A stretch of DNA of 64,000 nucleotides from Betaproteobacteria bacterium (GTDB taxonomy: Bacteria; Pseudomonadota; Gammaproteobacteria; Burkholderiales; Burkholderiaceae_C): the NCBI GenBank assembly GCA_025356445.1, contig JANXSZ010000028.1:1-64000 (forward strand). The letters are read 5' to 3'. Position 1 is the stretch's first letter, and each line of letters begins with the position of its first letter. The notes under the pieces are model-generated. The model saw only the letters and a list, made by a program, of their open reading frames with translations. It was not told where the DNA came from and ran no database searches. Both the position numbers and the translations under genes were made by a program. Shown piece after piece: positions 46,857 through 56,574 of the stretch.

Positions 46857-49082
46857 TCAAGCCACCCCAGCCTTCACCTTCAAGCGCCAAGCGTGCAGCA
46901 GCGGCTCGGTGTAGCCACTCGGTTGCGCCAGGCCTTTGAACACCAGATCACACGCCGCTTTGTACGCCGCTGAGGTGCCAAAGTTACCCGCCATCGGCTG
47001 GTACAGCGCATCGCCTGCGTTTTGGCCGTCCACCACAGCGGCCATGCGCTCGAAGGTTTCGGTGATTTGGGCCGTTGTCACCACACCGTGGTGCAGCCAG
47101 TTGGCCATGTGCTGGCTGCTGATGCGCAAGGTGGCGCGGTCTTCCATCAGGCCGACGTTGTGGATGTCGGGTACTTTGGAGCAGCCCACGCCTTGGTCAA
47201 CCCAGCGCACCACGTAGCCCAAGATGCCTTGGGCGTTGTTGTCCAGCTCTTGGCTCTTTTCAGCCGCCGTCCAGTTTGGGCTGGCGGTCACGGGGATTTG
47301 CAGCAAGTTGTCGAGGCAGTGGTTGCGCATGGCCACCGGATCAGCGGCGGCGTCAGCGGTTTCCATGGCCAGCTGAAGGGCAGCCACGTTGACTTGCTGG
47401 TAGTGCAGCGCGTGCAGCGTGGCACCCGTGGGGCTGGGCACCCAGGCGGTGTTGGCACCGGCCTTGGGGTGGGCGATTTTTTGCTCCAGCATGGCGGCCA
47501 TCAGATCGGGCATGGCCCACATGCCTTTGCCGATTTGCGCTTTGCCGCGCAAGCCGCAGGCGAGGCCGACTTGCACGTTGTTCTTTTCGTAAGCCGCAAT
47601 CCACGCGCTGGTCTTCATGTCGCCCTTGCGGATCATGGGGCCAGCGTGCATGGCGGTGTGCATCTCGTCGCCGGTACGGTCGAGGAAGCCGGTGTTGATG
47701 AAGGCTACGCGGCTGGCTGCAGCGGCGATACAGGCTTTCAGATTGACGCTGGTACGGCGCTCTTCGTCCATGATGCCGAGCTTGACGGTACTGTCAGGCA
47801 AGCCCAGAACCTTTTCGACACGGCCAAACAGCTCAGCGGCAAAGGCGACTTCAGCCGGGCCGTGCATTTTGGGCTTGACGATGTAGACGCTGCCGGTGCG
47901 GCTGTTTTTGATACCGTTTTGGCCATGGCCTTGCAAATCGTGCAGCGCGATGGTGGTCGTGACCATCGCATCCAGAACGCCTTCAGGGATTTCCTTCGTG
48001 CTGCCGTCTTGGGCGGTGTAGGTGATGGCCGGGTTGGTCATCAAATGGCCCACATTGCGCAGGAACATCAGCGAGCGGCCATGCAATTTGACAACACCGC
48101 CGGCAGCACTGGTGTACTCACGGTCAGGGTTCAGGCCACGGGTGATGGTTTTGCCGCCTTTGACCAGTTCTTCGGTCAACGTGCCTTGCAAGATGCCCAG
48201 CCAGTTGCTGTAAGCCACCACTTTGTCTTGCGCGTCCACCACGGCCACCGAGTCTTCTAGGTCGAGGATGGTGGAGAGCGCGGCTTCCAGCACCAGATCA
48301 CTCACGCCCGCCGCGTCGGTCTTGCCGATGGGGGTGGCGCGGTTGATGATGATGTCGAGGTGGTTACCGTTGTTTTTGAGCAAGATGGACGTGGGGGCAG
48401 CGGCATCGCCTTGGTAGCCCACAAACTGCACGGCGTCTTTCAGACCCGTGCTGCTGCCGTCTTTCAGGCTGACGACCAACGCGCCGCCGACGACGGTGTA
48501 GCCGGTGGCATCAGCGTGCGAGCCAGCAGCCAGCGGTGTGGACTGGTCCAACACATTGCGGGCAAAGGCGATGACCTTGGCACCGCGAACCGGGTTGTAA
48601 CCACTGCCTTTTTCAGCGCCGTCCGTCTCAGGGATGGCGTCCGTACCGTACAACGCGTCGTACAGGCTGCCCCAGCGGGCGTTGGCGGCATTCAGCGCAT
48701 AGCGTGCGTTCAGGATGGGCACCACCAATTGCGGGCCCGCTTGCACGGCGAGTTCAGCATCCACATTCGCCGTGGTGGCAGCTACGCTGGCAGGCTGGGG
48801 AACGAGGTAGCCAATGGTTTCCAGGAATTGACGGTAGGCCACCATGTCGGTGATGGGGCCGGGATTGGCTTTGTGCCAGGTGTCCAGTGCGGTTTGCAGG
48901 CGATCGCGCTCGGCCAGCAAAGCGATGTTCTTAGGGGCCAGATCGGCGACGATAGCGTCAAACCCAGCCCAGAACGTCGCGCTGGCCACACCGGTGCCGG
49001 GCAGAACTTTGGATTCAATGAACTGGTGCAATTCGGTCGCCACTTGCAGGCGGTGAACGGCGGTGCGGGGGGTGGTGGACAT
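46857..49082 (-). CDS. glcB: malate synthase G
   Basis: A 741-residue monomeric malate synthase condensing glyoxylate with acetyl-CoA. The length and the G-isoform inserts distinguish it from AceB. Visible markers are [38 protein letters not shown] and the C-terminal catalytic region around ALHYQQVNV. The large TIM barrel and the C-terminal plug domain both appear complete. It is monocistronic on the minus strand with about 100 bp of AT-rich promoter DNA before the convergent two-component genes. It would allow growth on two-carbon compounds or glycolate; isocitrate lyase and glc genes are not in the window. Confidence 0.97.
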   Translation of the reverse strand: MSTTPRTAVHRLQVATELHQFIESKVLPGTGVASATFWAGFDAIVADLAPKNIALLAERDRLQTALDTWHKANPGPITDMVAYRQFLETIGYLVPQPASVAATTANVDAELAVQAGPQLVVPILNARYALNAANARWGSLYDALYGTDAIPETDGAEKGSGYNPVRGAKVIAFARNVLDQSTPLAAGSHADATGYTVVGGALVVSLKDGSSTGLKDAVQFVGYQGDAAAPTSILLKNNGNHLDIIINRATPIGKTDAAGVSDLVLEAALSTILDLEDSVAVVDAQDKVVAYSNWLGILQGTLTEELVKGGKTITRGLNPDREYTSAAGGVVKLHGRSLMFLRNVGHLMTNPAITYTAQDGSTKEIPEGVLDAMVTTTIALHDLQGHGQNGIKNSRTGSVYIVKPKMHGPAEVAFAAELFGRVEKVLGLPDSTVKLGIMDEERRTSVNLKACIAAAASRVAFINTGFLDRTGDEMHTAMHAGPMIRKGDMKTSAWIAAYEKNNVQVGLACGLRGKAQIGKGMWAMPDLMAAMLEQKIAHPKAGANTAWVPSPTGATLHALHYQQVNVAALQLAMETADAAADPVAMRNHCLDNLLQIPVTASPNWTAAEKSQELDNNAQGILGYVVRWVDQGVGCSKVPDIHNVGLMEDRATLRISSQHMANWLHHGVVTTAQITETFERMAAVVDGQNAGDALYQPMAGNFGTSAAYKAACDLVFKGLAQPSGYTEPLLHAWRLKVKAGVA

Positions 49083-49188
49083 AGCAAAAGCCTCAAAAAT
49101 GGAAAAAACAATAGCCTTACTGTATTCGATACTTCATCAGTCATTAATTATGCAATTTGCACTTAATTCATGACTTATTTAGAGGTAA

Positions 49189-49920
49189 TTACAGCGGTTC
49201 AGGATCAAACCGATAGCCTACCCCGTAAACCGAAGCAATCCCCGAGCCCAGTGGGCGCAGTTGGTCCATTTTGCGCCGCAGGTTTTTGACATGGCTGTCG
49301 ATAGCGCGGTCGCTCACGTCCCGAAAATCCTGGTGCAATGCGTCGAGCAGACGGGCACGGGCGAACACATGGCCGGGGCGCGACAGCAGCAGGCGAAACA
49401 GACGGAATTCCACGGGGGTAAGGGGCAGCAGCTGGCCCTGCCAGAAAGCCCGCTGACCTTCATCGTCGAGCGTGAACTCAGGCGACGCAGCCACGCCAAT
49501 GGCCAGCCCCCCCTCGCTGCGCCGCAGCAGGGCCTTGACACGCGCAACCAGCTCACGCGGGCTGAAAGGTTTGCACACATAGTCGTCTGCGCCAATGTCT
49601 AGCCCCAGCAGACGGTCAACCTCATCAATGCGAGCGGTCAGCATGATGATGGGCACGGCAGAGAAGGCCCGCACCGCTTGGCAAACAGCCATGCCGTCCA
49701 GGCCAGGAAGCATCACGTCCAGCAGCACCAATGCAGGAAAAGCAGCAGGCACATCTTTGGTGCGGCGCAGCCACACCAAGGCTTGCGCACCATCGCCCAC
49801 CGTGTGGGTGGCAAAGCCATGCATGTGCAGGTAATTGGCCACCATGTCAGCGATCTTGGCGTCGTCTTCAACAATCAAAATCAGCCGGGTGGGTGGTGGG
49901 GTGATGGCAATCATGGTCAT
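49189..49920 (-). CDS. OmpR-family response regulator
   Basis: A 243-residue DNA-binding response regulator. The receiver domain (about 12-130) has the acidic pair VEDD, phosphoacceptor D68 in VLLDVMLPG and the conserved Lys in DDYVCKPFSPRELVAR. The C-terminal winged HTH ends SHVKNLRRKMDQ and VYGVGYRFDPEP. It overlaps the upstream sensor kinase gene by four bases, so they are a cognate pair. The layout resembles BaeR/CpxR-type regulators. It is third in an operon with a cytochrome c peroxidase gene and probably autoregulates that operon, which is inference. Confidence 0.93.
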   Translation of the reverse strand: MTMIAITPPPTRLILIVEDDAKIADMVANYLHMHGFATHTVGDGAQALVWLRRTKDVPAAFPALVLLDVMLPGLDGMAVCQAVRAFSAVPIIMLTARIDEVDRLLGLDIGADDYVCKPFSPRELVARVKALLRRSEGGLAIGVAASPEFTLDDEGQRAFWQGQLLPLTPVEFRLFRLLLSRPGHVFARARLLDALHQDFRDVSDRAIDSHVKNLRRKMDQLRPLGSGIASVYGVGYRFDPEPL

Positions 49921-51560
49921 CTTGAGGAAACAGGTTGAAAAGGTTGCAGTGGCAAATGCACTTGAACCCTCAAGCCCCCCAAGGCACTGGGGTAAGCACT
50001 GATACGGCCATGGTGCGCTTTGACGATGGCTTGCGCAATCGACAGCCCCAAGCCGCTGCCACCGTGCCCCCGCCCGCGTGCCACATCGGCCCGAAACAGC
50101 GGCTCAAACAGGTGCGGCAACTGGGCAGCTGTCACGCTGGGGGCGGTGTCCTCCAACGTCAGCAGCAGACAGGGGCCAGATACCATTGGATCAGCCGAAG
50201 TCGCTTGCCAACGCAGCACCACACGGCCCGGTGGCGTGGTGTAGCGCAGGCTGTTTTCCAGCAGGTTCGTGAGCAGCTGCTCGATGCGGCCAAAATCCCA
50301 GCAGACCTTCAAAGGTGGCATCGCCTGTGCCCCTGACTCCGTTTCAAGTACCAACCCATGCTGGACGGCGCGCGGCTCGAAACGCTGGGCTACTCGCCGC
50401 AGCAGGGCGTGGGCGTCACCCGGCACGAATTCGCAAGGCAGTTGCCCCAAATCGGCCATCGACAAGGTGTGCAGATCGTTCACCAGCCGAACCAGCTGCA
50501 AGACCTCGTCACGCAGACTGGCCATCACCGCTGGGGTGGGCAGGCGAGCGCCGTCTTCGATGGATTCGATCTCACCCTGCAACACAGCCAGCGGCGTACG
50601 CAACTCATGCGAAAGCTGTGCGATCCAGACGCGGCGAGCTGACTCCAGTGTGGCCAATGCTTGCGACATGTGGTTCACATCGTCGACCAGCCCGGCAATC
50701 TCCAGCGAGCCGTGACCCGCCTGGGGCGCCGGGATTTGAAAACCCAACTCACCCCGCGCCATGCGCTGCGTGGCCTGCTGCAAGTCACGCAGCGGGCGAC
50801 TCCAGCGGCGGGCCGCCCACCAAGCCAGCAGCAAAGACAGCAGCAGCGTCACCGCCATCGCCAGCCCCAAGCCACCGTACTGGCGCTGCAAAAAGCGGGC
50901 ATCCACCCCCTCGGGTTCATGCTCTTGGGTCAGGGTGACGGTAGCCACTTGCTGGCCACGCACGATGACCGCGCGGGACACCGAAGCCGCACCACGCGGC
51001 TGCGCGCGCCCGGCCAGCCACTGGCCTTGCGCATCAAAAATCTGGATGCGCCCGGCAACGCCCCCCGCAGGCTGGGGTGCGTTGGGGTTGAGGGGGGCGG
51101 GTAGCGGTGGTAGCGGTGGTGACGGGGCTTCAGAAGGGGGGTGGACAGCAGAAGTCTCATCAGGTGAGGCACCACGGAGCGGGCGTGGCGGAGGGGGATA
51201 AGGGCGTGGTGGGCGACCCTCGGGGCGGTCTTCGCCAGCACGCGGGCCTCGGGCTTCTCTTGGGCCTCTGGGAACGGGCCGCGCCAAGCCTTCGACGCTG
51301 GCGAACTCGGCCACCAGCAACTGCATTGCTTCGCGCGAGCCACGCAGCCAGCCCATGGACGGGTCTGGCGCAGAACGCAATTCCAGCAACTGCACAAAGC
51401 GGTCGAGCTGCACGTCGTCCCGCGCACGCAAGTAATCACTGAAGCCGCTACGCAGGTTCCAGGCCACAACGCCGCCCACCCCAGCCAGTGCCAGCACCAC
51501 GGCGGCGAGCAGCAGCAGCGAGAGTTGGTGGACGATTTTCAGGCGAACGGGCAGGTGCAT
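49917..51560 (-). CDS. sensor histidine kinase with Pro-rich periplasmic region
   Basis: A 547-residue membrane kinase. TM1 is at about 12-36, the periplasmic region at about 37-228, and TM2 at about 229-250 (GLAMAVTLLLSLLLAWW). These are followed by HAMP, the HisKA phosphoacceptor H318 in AQLSHELRTPL, and the HATPase N-box NLLENSLRYT with later G-boxes. Residues about 94-166 of the sensor are extraordinarily rich in Pro and Arg (for example RPPRPYPPPPRP), with no recognisable ligand domain. The ATG at 51560 lies 7 bp after the peroxidase stop, indicating one transcript. The signal sensed is unknown; redox or envelope stress is suggested by the operon. Confidence 0.92.
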   Translation of the reverse strand: MHLPVRLKIVHQLSLLLLAAVVLALAGVGGVVAWNLRSGFSDYLRARDDVQLDRFVQLLELRSAPDPSMGWLRGSREAMQLLVAEFASVEGLARPVPRGPREARGPRAGEDRPEGRPPRPYPPPPRPLRGASPDETSAVHPPSEAPSPPLPPLPAPLNPNAPQPAGGVAGRIQIFDAQGQWLAGRAQPRGAASVSRAVIVRGQQVATVTLTQEHEPEGVDARFLQRQYGGLGLAMAVTLLLSLLLAWWAARRWSRPLRDLQQATQRMARGELGFQIPAPQAGHGSLEIAGLVDDVNHMSQALATLESARRVWIAQLSHELRTPLAVLQGEIESIEDGARLPTPAVMASLRDEVLQLVRLVNDLHTLSMADLGQLPCEFVPGDAHALLRRVAQRFEPRAVQHGLVLETESGAQAMPPLKVCWDFGRIEQLLTNLLENSLRYTTPPGRVVLRWQATSADPMVSGPCLLLTLEDTAPSVTAAQLPHLFEPLFRADVARGRGHGGSGLGLSIAQAIVKAHHGRISAYPSALGGLRVQVHLPLQPFQPVSSR

Positions 51561-51567
51561 TGCCGGA

Positions 51568-52938
51568 TTATGGGCGGGGTGGCACCACAAACCCATCGCT
51601 CAAGGTTCCTAAAAAAGCCACCACATCACCCACCTCGGCCTCGGTCAGCACGGGCCCGTCAGCACGGCTGCGGTTGAACGGCGCTTTGGTACGCTCGATA
51701 TTGCCCTGGTACACCGCAGGCAAGTCGTTCGGAATGCCGCTGGGGCCGTACCAGCGCTCGGGGTTGCTGTTGCGGGTGGCATAAAAGCGCACCACCTCGC
51801 GTAAATCCTTGAAAAAACCGTTGTGCATGAACGCCGGGCGCTCAGCCACGTTGCGCAGCGTGGGCATGCGAACTTTGCCGCAAAACGCGTCAATACTGAC
51901 CGTGCTGGTGGCGGTCAACGTGACCGGCAAGGCAGGCCTGGCGCGTACCGGGCCGCACAGCCCCAAGTCATAGAACTGGGGGGCGGCATTGGCAGGGATG
52001 ACGGTATTGCGGGGGATGCCGGTGGCGTAGTAGGTGTATTCCGAAAACAGCGAATCCTGCGGGTTACTGCTGCCGGGGTTCATCAAGTGGCAACCTGCAC
52101 AGTTGGCACGCTTGGCATCTTGAAAGAGCACCATGCCGCGCGCCTCCGCAGGGGCGAGCGTGGTCTGGCCACGCAACATGGCATCGTATTTGGAACTGAA
52201 ACTTTGCAGCCGGTCAGAGCGCTCAAAGGCTTCGATCGCCGCGCCCACCTGGGTGAACGCGGCAGTGATGGCCATATCGCTCGTGCCGATATTGGCCAAA
52301 ATGTTGGCACCAAACTCCTGGCGAAACAGCGGGGCGTAACTGGCCACGGCAATTTTGGCCATCACCGCTTTGGCGCTGGCGTTGTTCATCTCATCCACGT
52401 TGAGAAAGGGCTGCAGCGCCTGCAAGGCCAGCGTGTCGGCCCGGCCATCCCAGAAGTGCCCGCCCACGGCTTCGGTCACGCCATCTTCGACACGAAAGGC
52501 GAAGCTGGGAACGAAACCGGTGTACGCGTTGGTCATGGCATTGCGCAGCCCCAGAACACCCCGACTGCCCAGCGGCACACCGACCAGTGACCGGTTGTTC
52601 CCTGCAAAACCCATGTTGGGCCGGTGGCAGGACACGCAGGCCGTGCCTCTGGGTTCAGACAGGTTGGTGTCATTGAAGATCAGTTGACCCAGGCGTTGGC
52701 GCGGGGTGAGGCCCACAGGGTCCAGCCGGGCGAGGTCTTCGGCGGAAATATCGACAACCGCGACGGAAGCCGTGACCGCCGTGGCGACAACGGTATCGCT
52801 GGTCGCTGTGGTACCCGTGGTCGTGGTGGCTGGGGCCGTCCCGGAATCGCTGCTGCCACCACCGCCACAAGCCGTCAGCAGCAAGGCCGACAACCACACC
52901 GCATGGCACAAGGGGATCAAAGGAACCAACGCTTTCAT
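51568..52938 (-). CDS. di-haem cytochrome c peroxidase family lipoprotein
   Basis: A 456-residue secreted protein of the CcpA/MauG superfamily. The signal peptide ends in the lipobox LLTACGGGG (C24), followed by a Ser/Thr/Ala linker. Two c-type haem sites are visible: CVSCH (C101-H105) and CAGCH (C280-H284). GRADTLALQALQPFLN lies between them. Members reduce H2O2 using periplasmic cytochromes or carry out MauG-like oxidations. MKALVPLIPL is the start giving a proper signal sequence. It is the first gene of an operon with a sensor kinase and response regulator, an uncommon partnership. Confidence 0.92.
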   Translation of the reverse strand: MKALVPLIPLCHAVWLSALLLTACGGGGSSDSGTAPATTTTGTTATSDTVVATAVTASVAVVDISAEDLARLDPVGLTPRQRLGQLIFNDTNLSEPRGTACVSCHRPNMGFAGNNRSLVGVPLGSRGVLGLRNAMTNAYTGFVPSFAFRVEDGVTEAVGGHFWDGRADTLALQALQPFLNVDEMNNASAKAVMAKIAVASYAPLFRQEFGANILANIGTSDMAITAAFTQVGAAIEAFERSDRLQSFSSKYDAMLRGQTTLAPAEARGMVLFQDAKRANCAGCHLMNPGSSNPQDSLFSEYTYYATGIPRNTVIPANAAPQFYDLGLCGPVRARPALPVTLTATSTVSIDAFCGKVRMPTLRNVAERPAFMHNGFFKDLREVVRFYATRNSNPERWYGPSGIPNDLPAVYQGNIERTKAPFNRSRADGPVLTEAEVGDVVAFLGTLSDGFVVPPRP

Positions 52939-53026
52939 GGCAACTCCTGAATGAAAAGGATGTTGCGCACTGTGGCGTACAAATGTGGAGAGAGTGTGGA
53001 CGGGGGGCATAACCCCTTCAACCGAC

Positions 53027-53962
53027 TCAGCCGAACGACTTGGCCTGTGCCAGCGCCCCCAGCCGCGCCGTGATGGCAAAGAACTCGGCCACCGTGTCGT
53101 CAATGATCTGCTGCGCCGATTTCACCGCGTCAATCAGGCCCACGGTCTGACCGGCCAACGCAGGGGCGGCTTCCATGTTGCCGTCAAAGTACACGCCCAG
53201 AATGCCTTGCAAGGCGTTGGCAGGCATCAAGCCCTCGTCGTAAATCGCCTGCGTACGCTCCGACTTGAGGGCACGTATGCAAGGCGAGGCCTTCTTGTTC
53301 AGAACCCAAGTACCGGTTTCCTTCGCGTCCACGATGGCCTGCTTGTAATTGGCGTGGACCGGGCTTTCCAAGCAGCTGACAAAGCGCGTCCCCATTTGAA
53401 TCGCCTCCGCCCCCAGGGCAAACGCCGCCGCCATGCCACGCCCGTCGCAAATGCCGCCGGCCGCAATCATCGGCACGTCGGTACGGGCACGAATCGCTTG
53501 CAGCAGCACCAGCGTAGAGACTTCTTCCGGGTTCTTGAAACCACCGCCTTCGGCGCCCTCCACCACCAAGCCGTCAATGCCCGCATCCACGCATTTCAGG
53601 GCTGCGTCCACCGTGGGAACAGCGTGGTAAACCACGATACCGGCATCGTGCAACGGCTGTATGAATTTGGCCGGGCTGCCCGCCGAGGTGGTAACGAACT
53701 TCACGCCTGATGCGCAAACGAACTGCAGCATGGCGTCGTCCTTGAGAAAGCGAATCGGCAAGTTCACCCCAAACGGCAGGCCCAGCGCGCTCATCTGGGT
53801 GATCTCACGCTGGCAGTTTTCAGTTTCACCCGACGAGGTTTCGATGATGCCCAAGCCGCCCGCGCGGGACACAGCCGAAGCCAGCGCCGTGCGCGCAATC
53901 CAGCCCATCGGGGCTTGAACGATAGGGTATTTGGCGCCAGTGTGGGCGAGAACGCGGTTCAT
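53027..53962 (-). CDS. NAD(P)H-dependent flavin oxidoreductase / nitronate monooxygenase family
   Basis: A 311-residue FMN TIM-barrel enzyme of the nitronate monooxygenase/2-nitropropane dioxygenase family. It starts with YPIVQAPMGWIARTALASAV, the FMN-contacting N-terminus. VVEGAEGGGF, PMIAAGGICDGRGMAAAFAL and GAEAIQMGTRFVSCLES are the flavin-phosphate and active-site segments. No signal peptide. It is transcribed alone on the minus strand, about 90 bp upstream of the peroxidase operon. True nitronate oxidation, enoyl reduction or quinone reduction cannot be told apart from sequence. Confidence 0.9.
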   Translation of the reverse strand: MNRVLAHTGAKYPIVQAPMGWIARTALASAVSRAGGLGIIETSSGETENCQREITQMSALGLPFGVNLPIRFLKDDAMLQFVCASGVKFVTTSAGSPAKFIQPLHDAGIVVYHAVPTVDAALKCVDAGIDGLVVEGAEGGGFKNPEEVSTLVLLQAIRARTDVPMIAAGGICDGRGMAAAFALGAEAIQMGTRFVSCLESPVHANYKQAIVDAKETGTWVLNKKASPCIRALKSERTQAIYDEGLMPANALQGILGVYFDGNMEAAPALAGQTVGLIDAVKSAQQIIDDTVAEFFAITARLGALAQAKSFG

Positions 53963-54044
53963 GGGTTTCCAATGCAGCAGGGGTAAGGGCTGCGATTATG
54001 GGGAGAGGGAGCGCTGCGGCGCTGTCGCAGGCGTTACGCCGCCA

Positions 54045-54641
54045 TCACCTCACTCGCCCCGTCAACCCCCGCGCCGCCTCCAGCACCGGCTTCACCCACC
54101 GCTCGTCATACCGGTGTGCGGGCATGGTCAGCGTCAGCGCTGCGGCCAGGGTGCCGTCCGCTTTGAACACGGGCGCAGAGATGCCCGCCAGCTCAGCGCT
54201 GCGGTCGCCCACCACCGCGCAGTAGCCTTGCTCGCGCACTTTGGCATAGAGATTTTTGTCTTTTACGGCAGCAGTGCTTGCTGCATCAGCGTCATAAGCT
54301 ATCAAAATGCGAGCACCGGCTCCACGGTCTGAGGGCAAGATGTCACCGGCTTTGACGTGGTCGCGCAGGATATTGGGCGAATCGACACGGTAGAGGCACA
54401 GGCGCTTCCAGTCTGGCTCTGTCCCTTGGCGCACATGGTAGGCGGCACTTTCACCCGTGATGGCCACCAGTTGGCGCAGCACCGGCATCACCACGTGGTC
54501 TAACGAAAACGACGCGGTGTAAAGGCTGCTGAGGCGCGCCACTTCGCTACCCAAACCATAGCGTCCATCGCCGGTGCCCTGGCCGTCACGTCCATCAAGC
54601 GCCTGTCTGAGCAGGCGGTGCAGTTCATCAGAACTGAACAC
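54045..54641 (-). pseudogene. 5'-truncated IclR family regulator
   Basis: The remaining frame encodes about 198 residues and contains only the IclR effector domain, from DGRYGLGSEVARLSSLYTA to the C-terminus AARGLTGRVR. The N-terminal winged HTH expected in the first 60-70 residues is missing; similarity begins near ELHRLL, where the recognition helix should be. The only start is a GTG at 54641. At its 5' edge the complementary strand encodes the tail of a Bug protein, so the truncation looks like a deletion junction rather than a natural short protein. DNA binding would be lost. An AT-rich 17-nt element lies at 54298-54314. Confidence 0.75.
54298..54314. repeat. 17-nt GCTAT...GAGC element inside the iclR remnant
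   Basis: A degenerate copy of the 17-nt element in an AT-rich patch within the IclR effector domain. On the minus strand it is followed by a repeat-like GCAGCAAGCACTGC. Confidence 0.25.
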
Positions 54642-54689
54642 GCGAGCTGGGGCTCGGTGGTGCGCGAGGCGGGTATCAAGCCCGATTAA
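54615..54689 (+). pseudogene. 3' remnant of a Bug family binding-protein gene
   Basis: On the plus strand the frame reads QFIRTEHASWGSVVREAGIK followed by Pro-Asp and TAA (54687-54689). This closely resembles the C-terminal ~22 residues of Bug/TctC proteins (acidic-His-x-x-Trp-...-AGIK-x). Nothing Bug-like lies upstream; the frame runs into the antisense of the iclR remnant. Only the last ~7% of the gene is left. Confidence 0.7.
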
Positions 54690-54715
54690 GGGCGATCAGC
54701 CCCGCACGGAGCAGC

Positions 54716-56332
54716 TCAAGACCTTGCCAGCAAGGCCACAGGCCTCATGGATGCAGACGGGGCGATCAAGGCCGAGGTTGTGGAGCGTGCACCGGACGCA
54801 CCGGTCAATCTGAACGTGGAGACCAATGCGGACAAGCGCTGTGCCTGCTCGCGCAGGCTCTCTGCCGCAGCGGCAGATTGCTCGACCAAGGCCGCGTTTT
54901 GTTGCGTCATCTGGTCAAGCGCCATCACGGCCGTGTTCACCTGTGAAATGCCATCGCTTTGCACCGATGAAGCGTCCGAGATTTCGCCCATGATGTGGGA
55001 TACACGCTGCACGGAACTCACAATGTCGGTCATTGTTTTGCCAGCCTCGACCACCAGCCTGGAGCCAGAGTCCACCTTCTCCACCGAGACACCGATCAGA
55101 CTTTTTATTTCTTTGGCCGCCTGCGCAGACCGCCCTGCCAAACTGCGCACCTCGCTCGCCACCACAGCGAAACCTCGCCCTTGTTCTCCAGCCCGGGCCG
55201 CCTCGACCGCAGCATTCAACGCCAGAATATTGGTCTGAAACGCAATGCCGTCAATGACGCTGATGATGTCGGAAATTTTGCGGGCGCTGGTGTTGATCTC
55301 TTCCATGGTGGAAACCACCTGGGCCACCACGGTTCCGCCACGCGCCGCCACCTGGGAAGCCGATGCCGCGAGCTGATTGGCCTGAAGCACCGCCTGCGCA
55401 GCCTGGCGCACCGTGCCTGTCAGCTGATCGGTGGAGGCGGCCGCACCCTGCAAATTGGAGGCGGTCTGTTCGGTGCGGTTGGCCAGATCCTGGTTGCCCG
55501 TCGCGATCTCGGCACTGGCAAGACGAATGGATTCGGAAGAGTCGCGCACTGTCGATATGGTTTGATTCAGCTGTGCGGTCATGGCCCCCAGCGCACGCAT
55601 CAGGTCGCCGACTTCGTCCTTGCGGTCACTGGACGCATCGATGTCCAAATGGCCGTGGGCCACCTGGTTGGCCACCTCGGCAGCGCGCGCAAGTTCGACC
55701 ACTATTTTGCGCTGCATGAGCCAAGACAAACCCACAGCGGCGCAAGCGGCCAGCAGATTGACAGCGGCGAGCACCGCATTTGTGGTGCGCGAGCGCTGCT
55801 CGGAAACCTCAATGGACGCATCCGACACCGACTCGACCCGGCTAACGATGGTGTCCATGGCTTGGGCCGCTGTGGCAAACGTCGCATCGGCAGTCCGCAT
55901 GGAAGCGATACCGGTAGCGGGGTCCCCTGCTGCAATTTCGATGGAAGCGTCGGCCTGGGTGGCGTACTTGTCGATGTGCTGGTTCAAATCGGCCACGGCG
56001 GTGCGCAATGCGGGGTTGCCGTCAGCCGAAACAATGGCTCCCACCACCCTCTTGATCCCCTGCAGCTGCCGGGCCTGGTCATCCCGTATCGACTTGATCT
56101 GGGGTTCATCCATAGCACCAATGACGGAAATAGTGCGGTACACACGGGTATGCACCTGGGCCAGCTGCTGCTGCGCCGCACTGACCGTTTTGAAGTCCTC
56201 CAGACTGGCCTTGGCGCTTTCCAGCTCTTGGTGTGACGCCTGGCGTATCAGCATCGCATTGATCTGCCCCGAAACCAGCAGTACAAGCGCCGTTAAAAGC
56301 GGTGCGGCGAGCAATTTCATTCCCAATTTCAT
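54716..56332 (-). CDS. methyl-accepting chemotaxis protein
   Basis: A 538-residue chemoreceptor. TM1 is at about 7-28, the periplasmic four-helix-type sensor at about 30-188, TM2 at about 190-208, then HAMP to about 260. The signalling domain tip is [20 protein letters not shown] followed by [20 protein letters not shown]. The C-terminus (about 500-538) is a short Ala/Ser/Thr-rich tail without a CheR-docking NWETF-like motif. It is a lone gene without other che genes nearby, ending 26 bp past the Bug remnant. The ligand is unknown. Confidence 0.93.
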   Translation of the reverse strand: MKLGMKLLAAPLLTALVLLVSGQINAMLIRQASHQELESAKASLEDFKTVSAAQQQLAQVHTRVYRTISVIGAMDEPQIKSIRDDQARQLQGIKRVVGAIVSADGNPALRTAVADLNQHIDKYATQADASIEIAAGDPATGIASMRTADATFATAAQAMDTIVSRVESVSDASIEVSEQRSRTTNAVLAAVNLLAACAAVGLSWLMQRKIVVELARAAEVANQVAHGHLDIDASSDRKDEVGDLMRALGAMTAQLNQTISTVRDSSESIRLASAEIATGNQDLANRTEQTASNLQGAAASTDQLTGTVRQAAQAVLQANQLAASASQVAARGGTVVAQVVSTMEEINTSARKISDIISVIDGIAFQTNILALNAAVEAARAGEQGRGFAVVASEVRSLAGRSAQAAKEIKSLIGVSVEKVDSGSRLVVEAGKTMTDIVSSVQRVSHIMGEISDASSVQSDGISQVNTAVMALDQMTQQNAALVEQSAAAAESLREQAQRLSALVSTFRLTGASGARSTTSALIAPSASMRPVALLARS

Positions 56333-56574
56333 CGTAGTGTCTCCAGCGGGCGGCCTGTGGCACGGTTCAAACCGTGCCCCCAGATACCTGTATAGATTGG
56401 TTTATGCCCGCATGTTATCCATACTTGGCCAAATGTGAGTGCGGCAAAAATTCAACCATTTTTGGCCCTGTACCATTACTGACACAACCAATGAGCGCCT
56501 CGTAGAAACACTGACTTACACCTGACACATCCGCTAACTAGAGTCGATTCTTCTTGATTCAATAAGGAGAATGG

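Noticed and set aside
47022-48260. 412-residue frame antisense to malate synthase G
   Set aside because: The His/Val/Gly/Asp-rich product mirrors codon bias of the sense gene, which is unambiguous.
54995-56236. 413-residue frame antisense to the chemoreceptor
   Set aside because: The sense strand carries the invariant MCP signalling tip; the antisense frame is a composition shadow.
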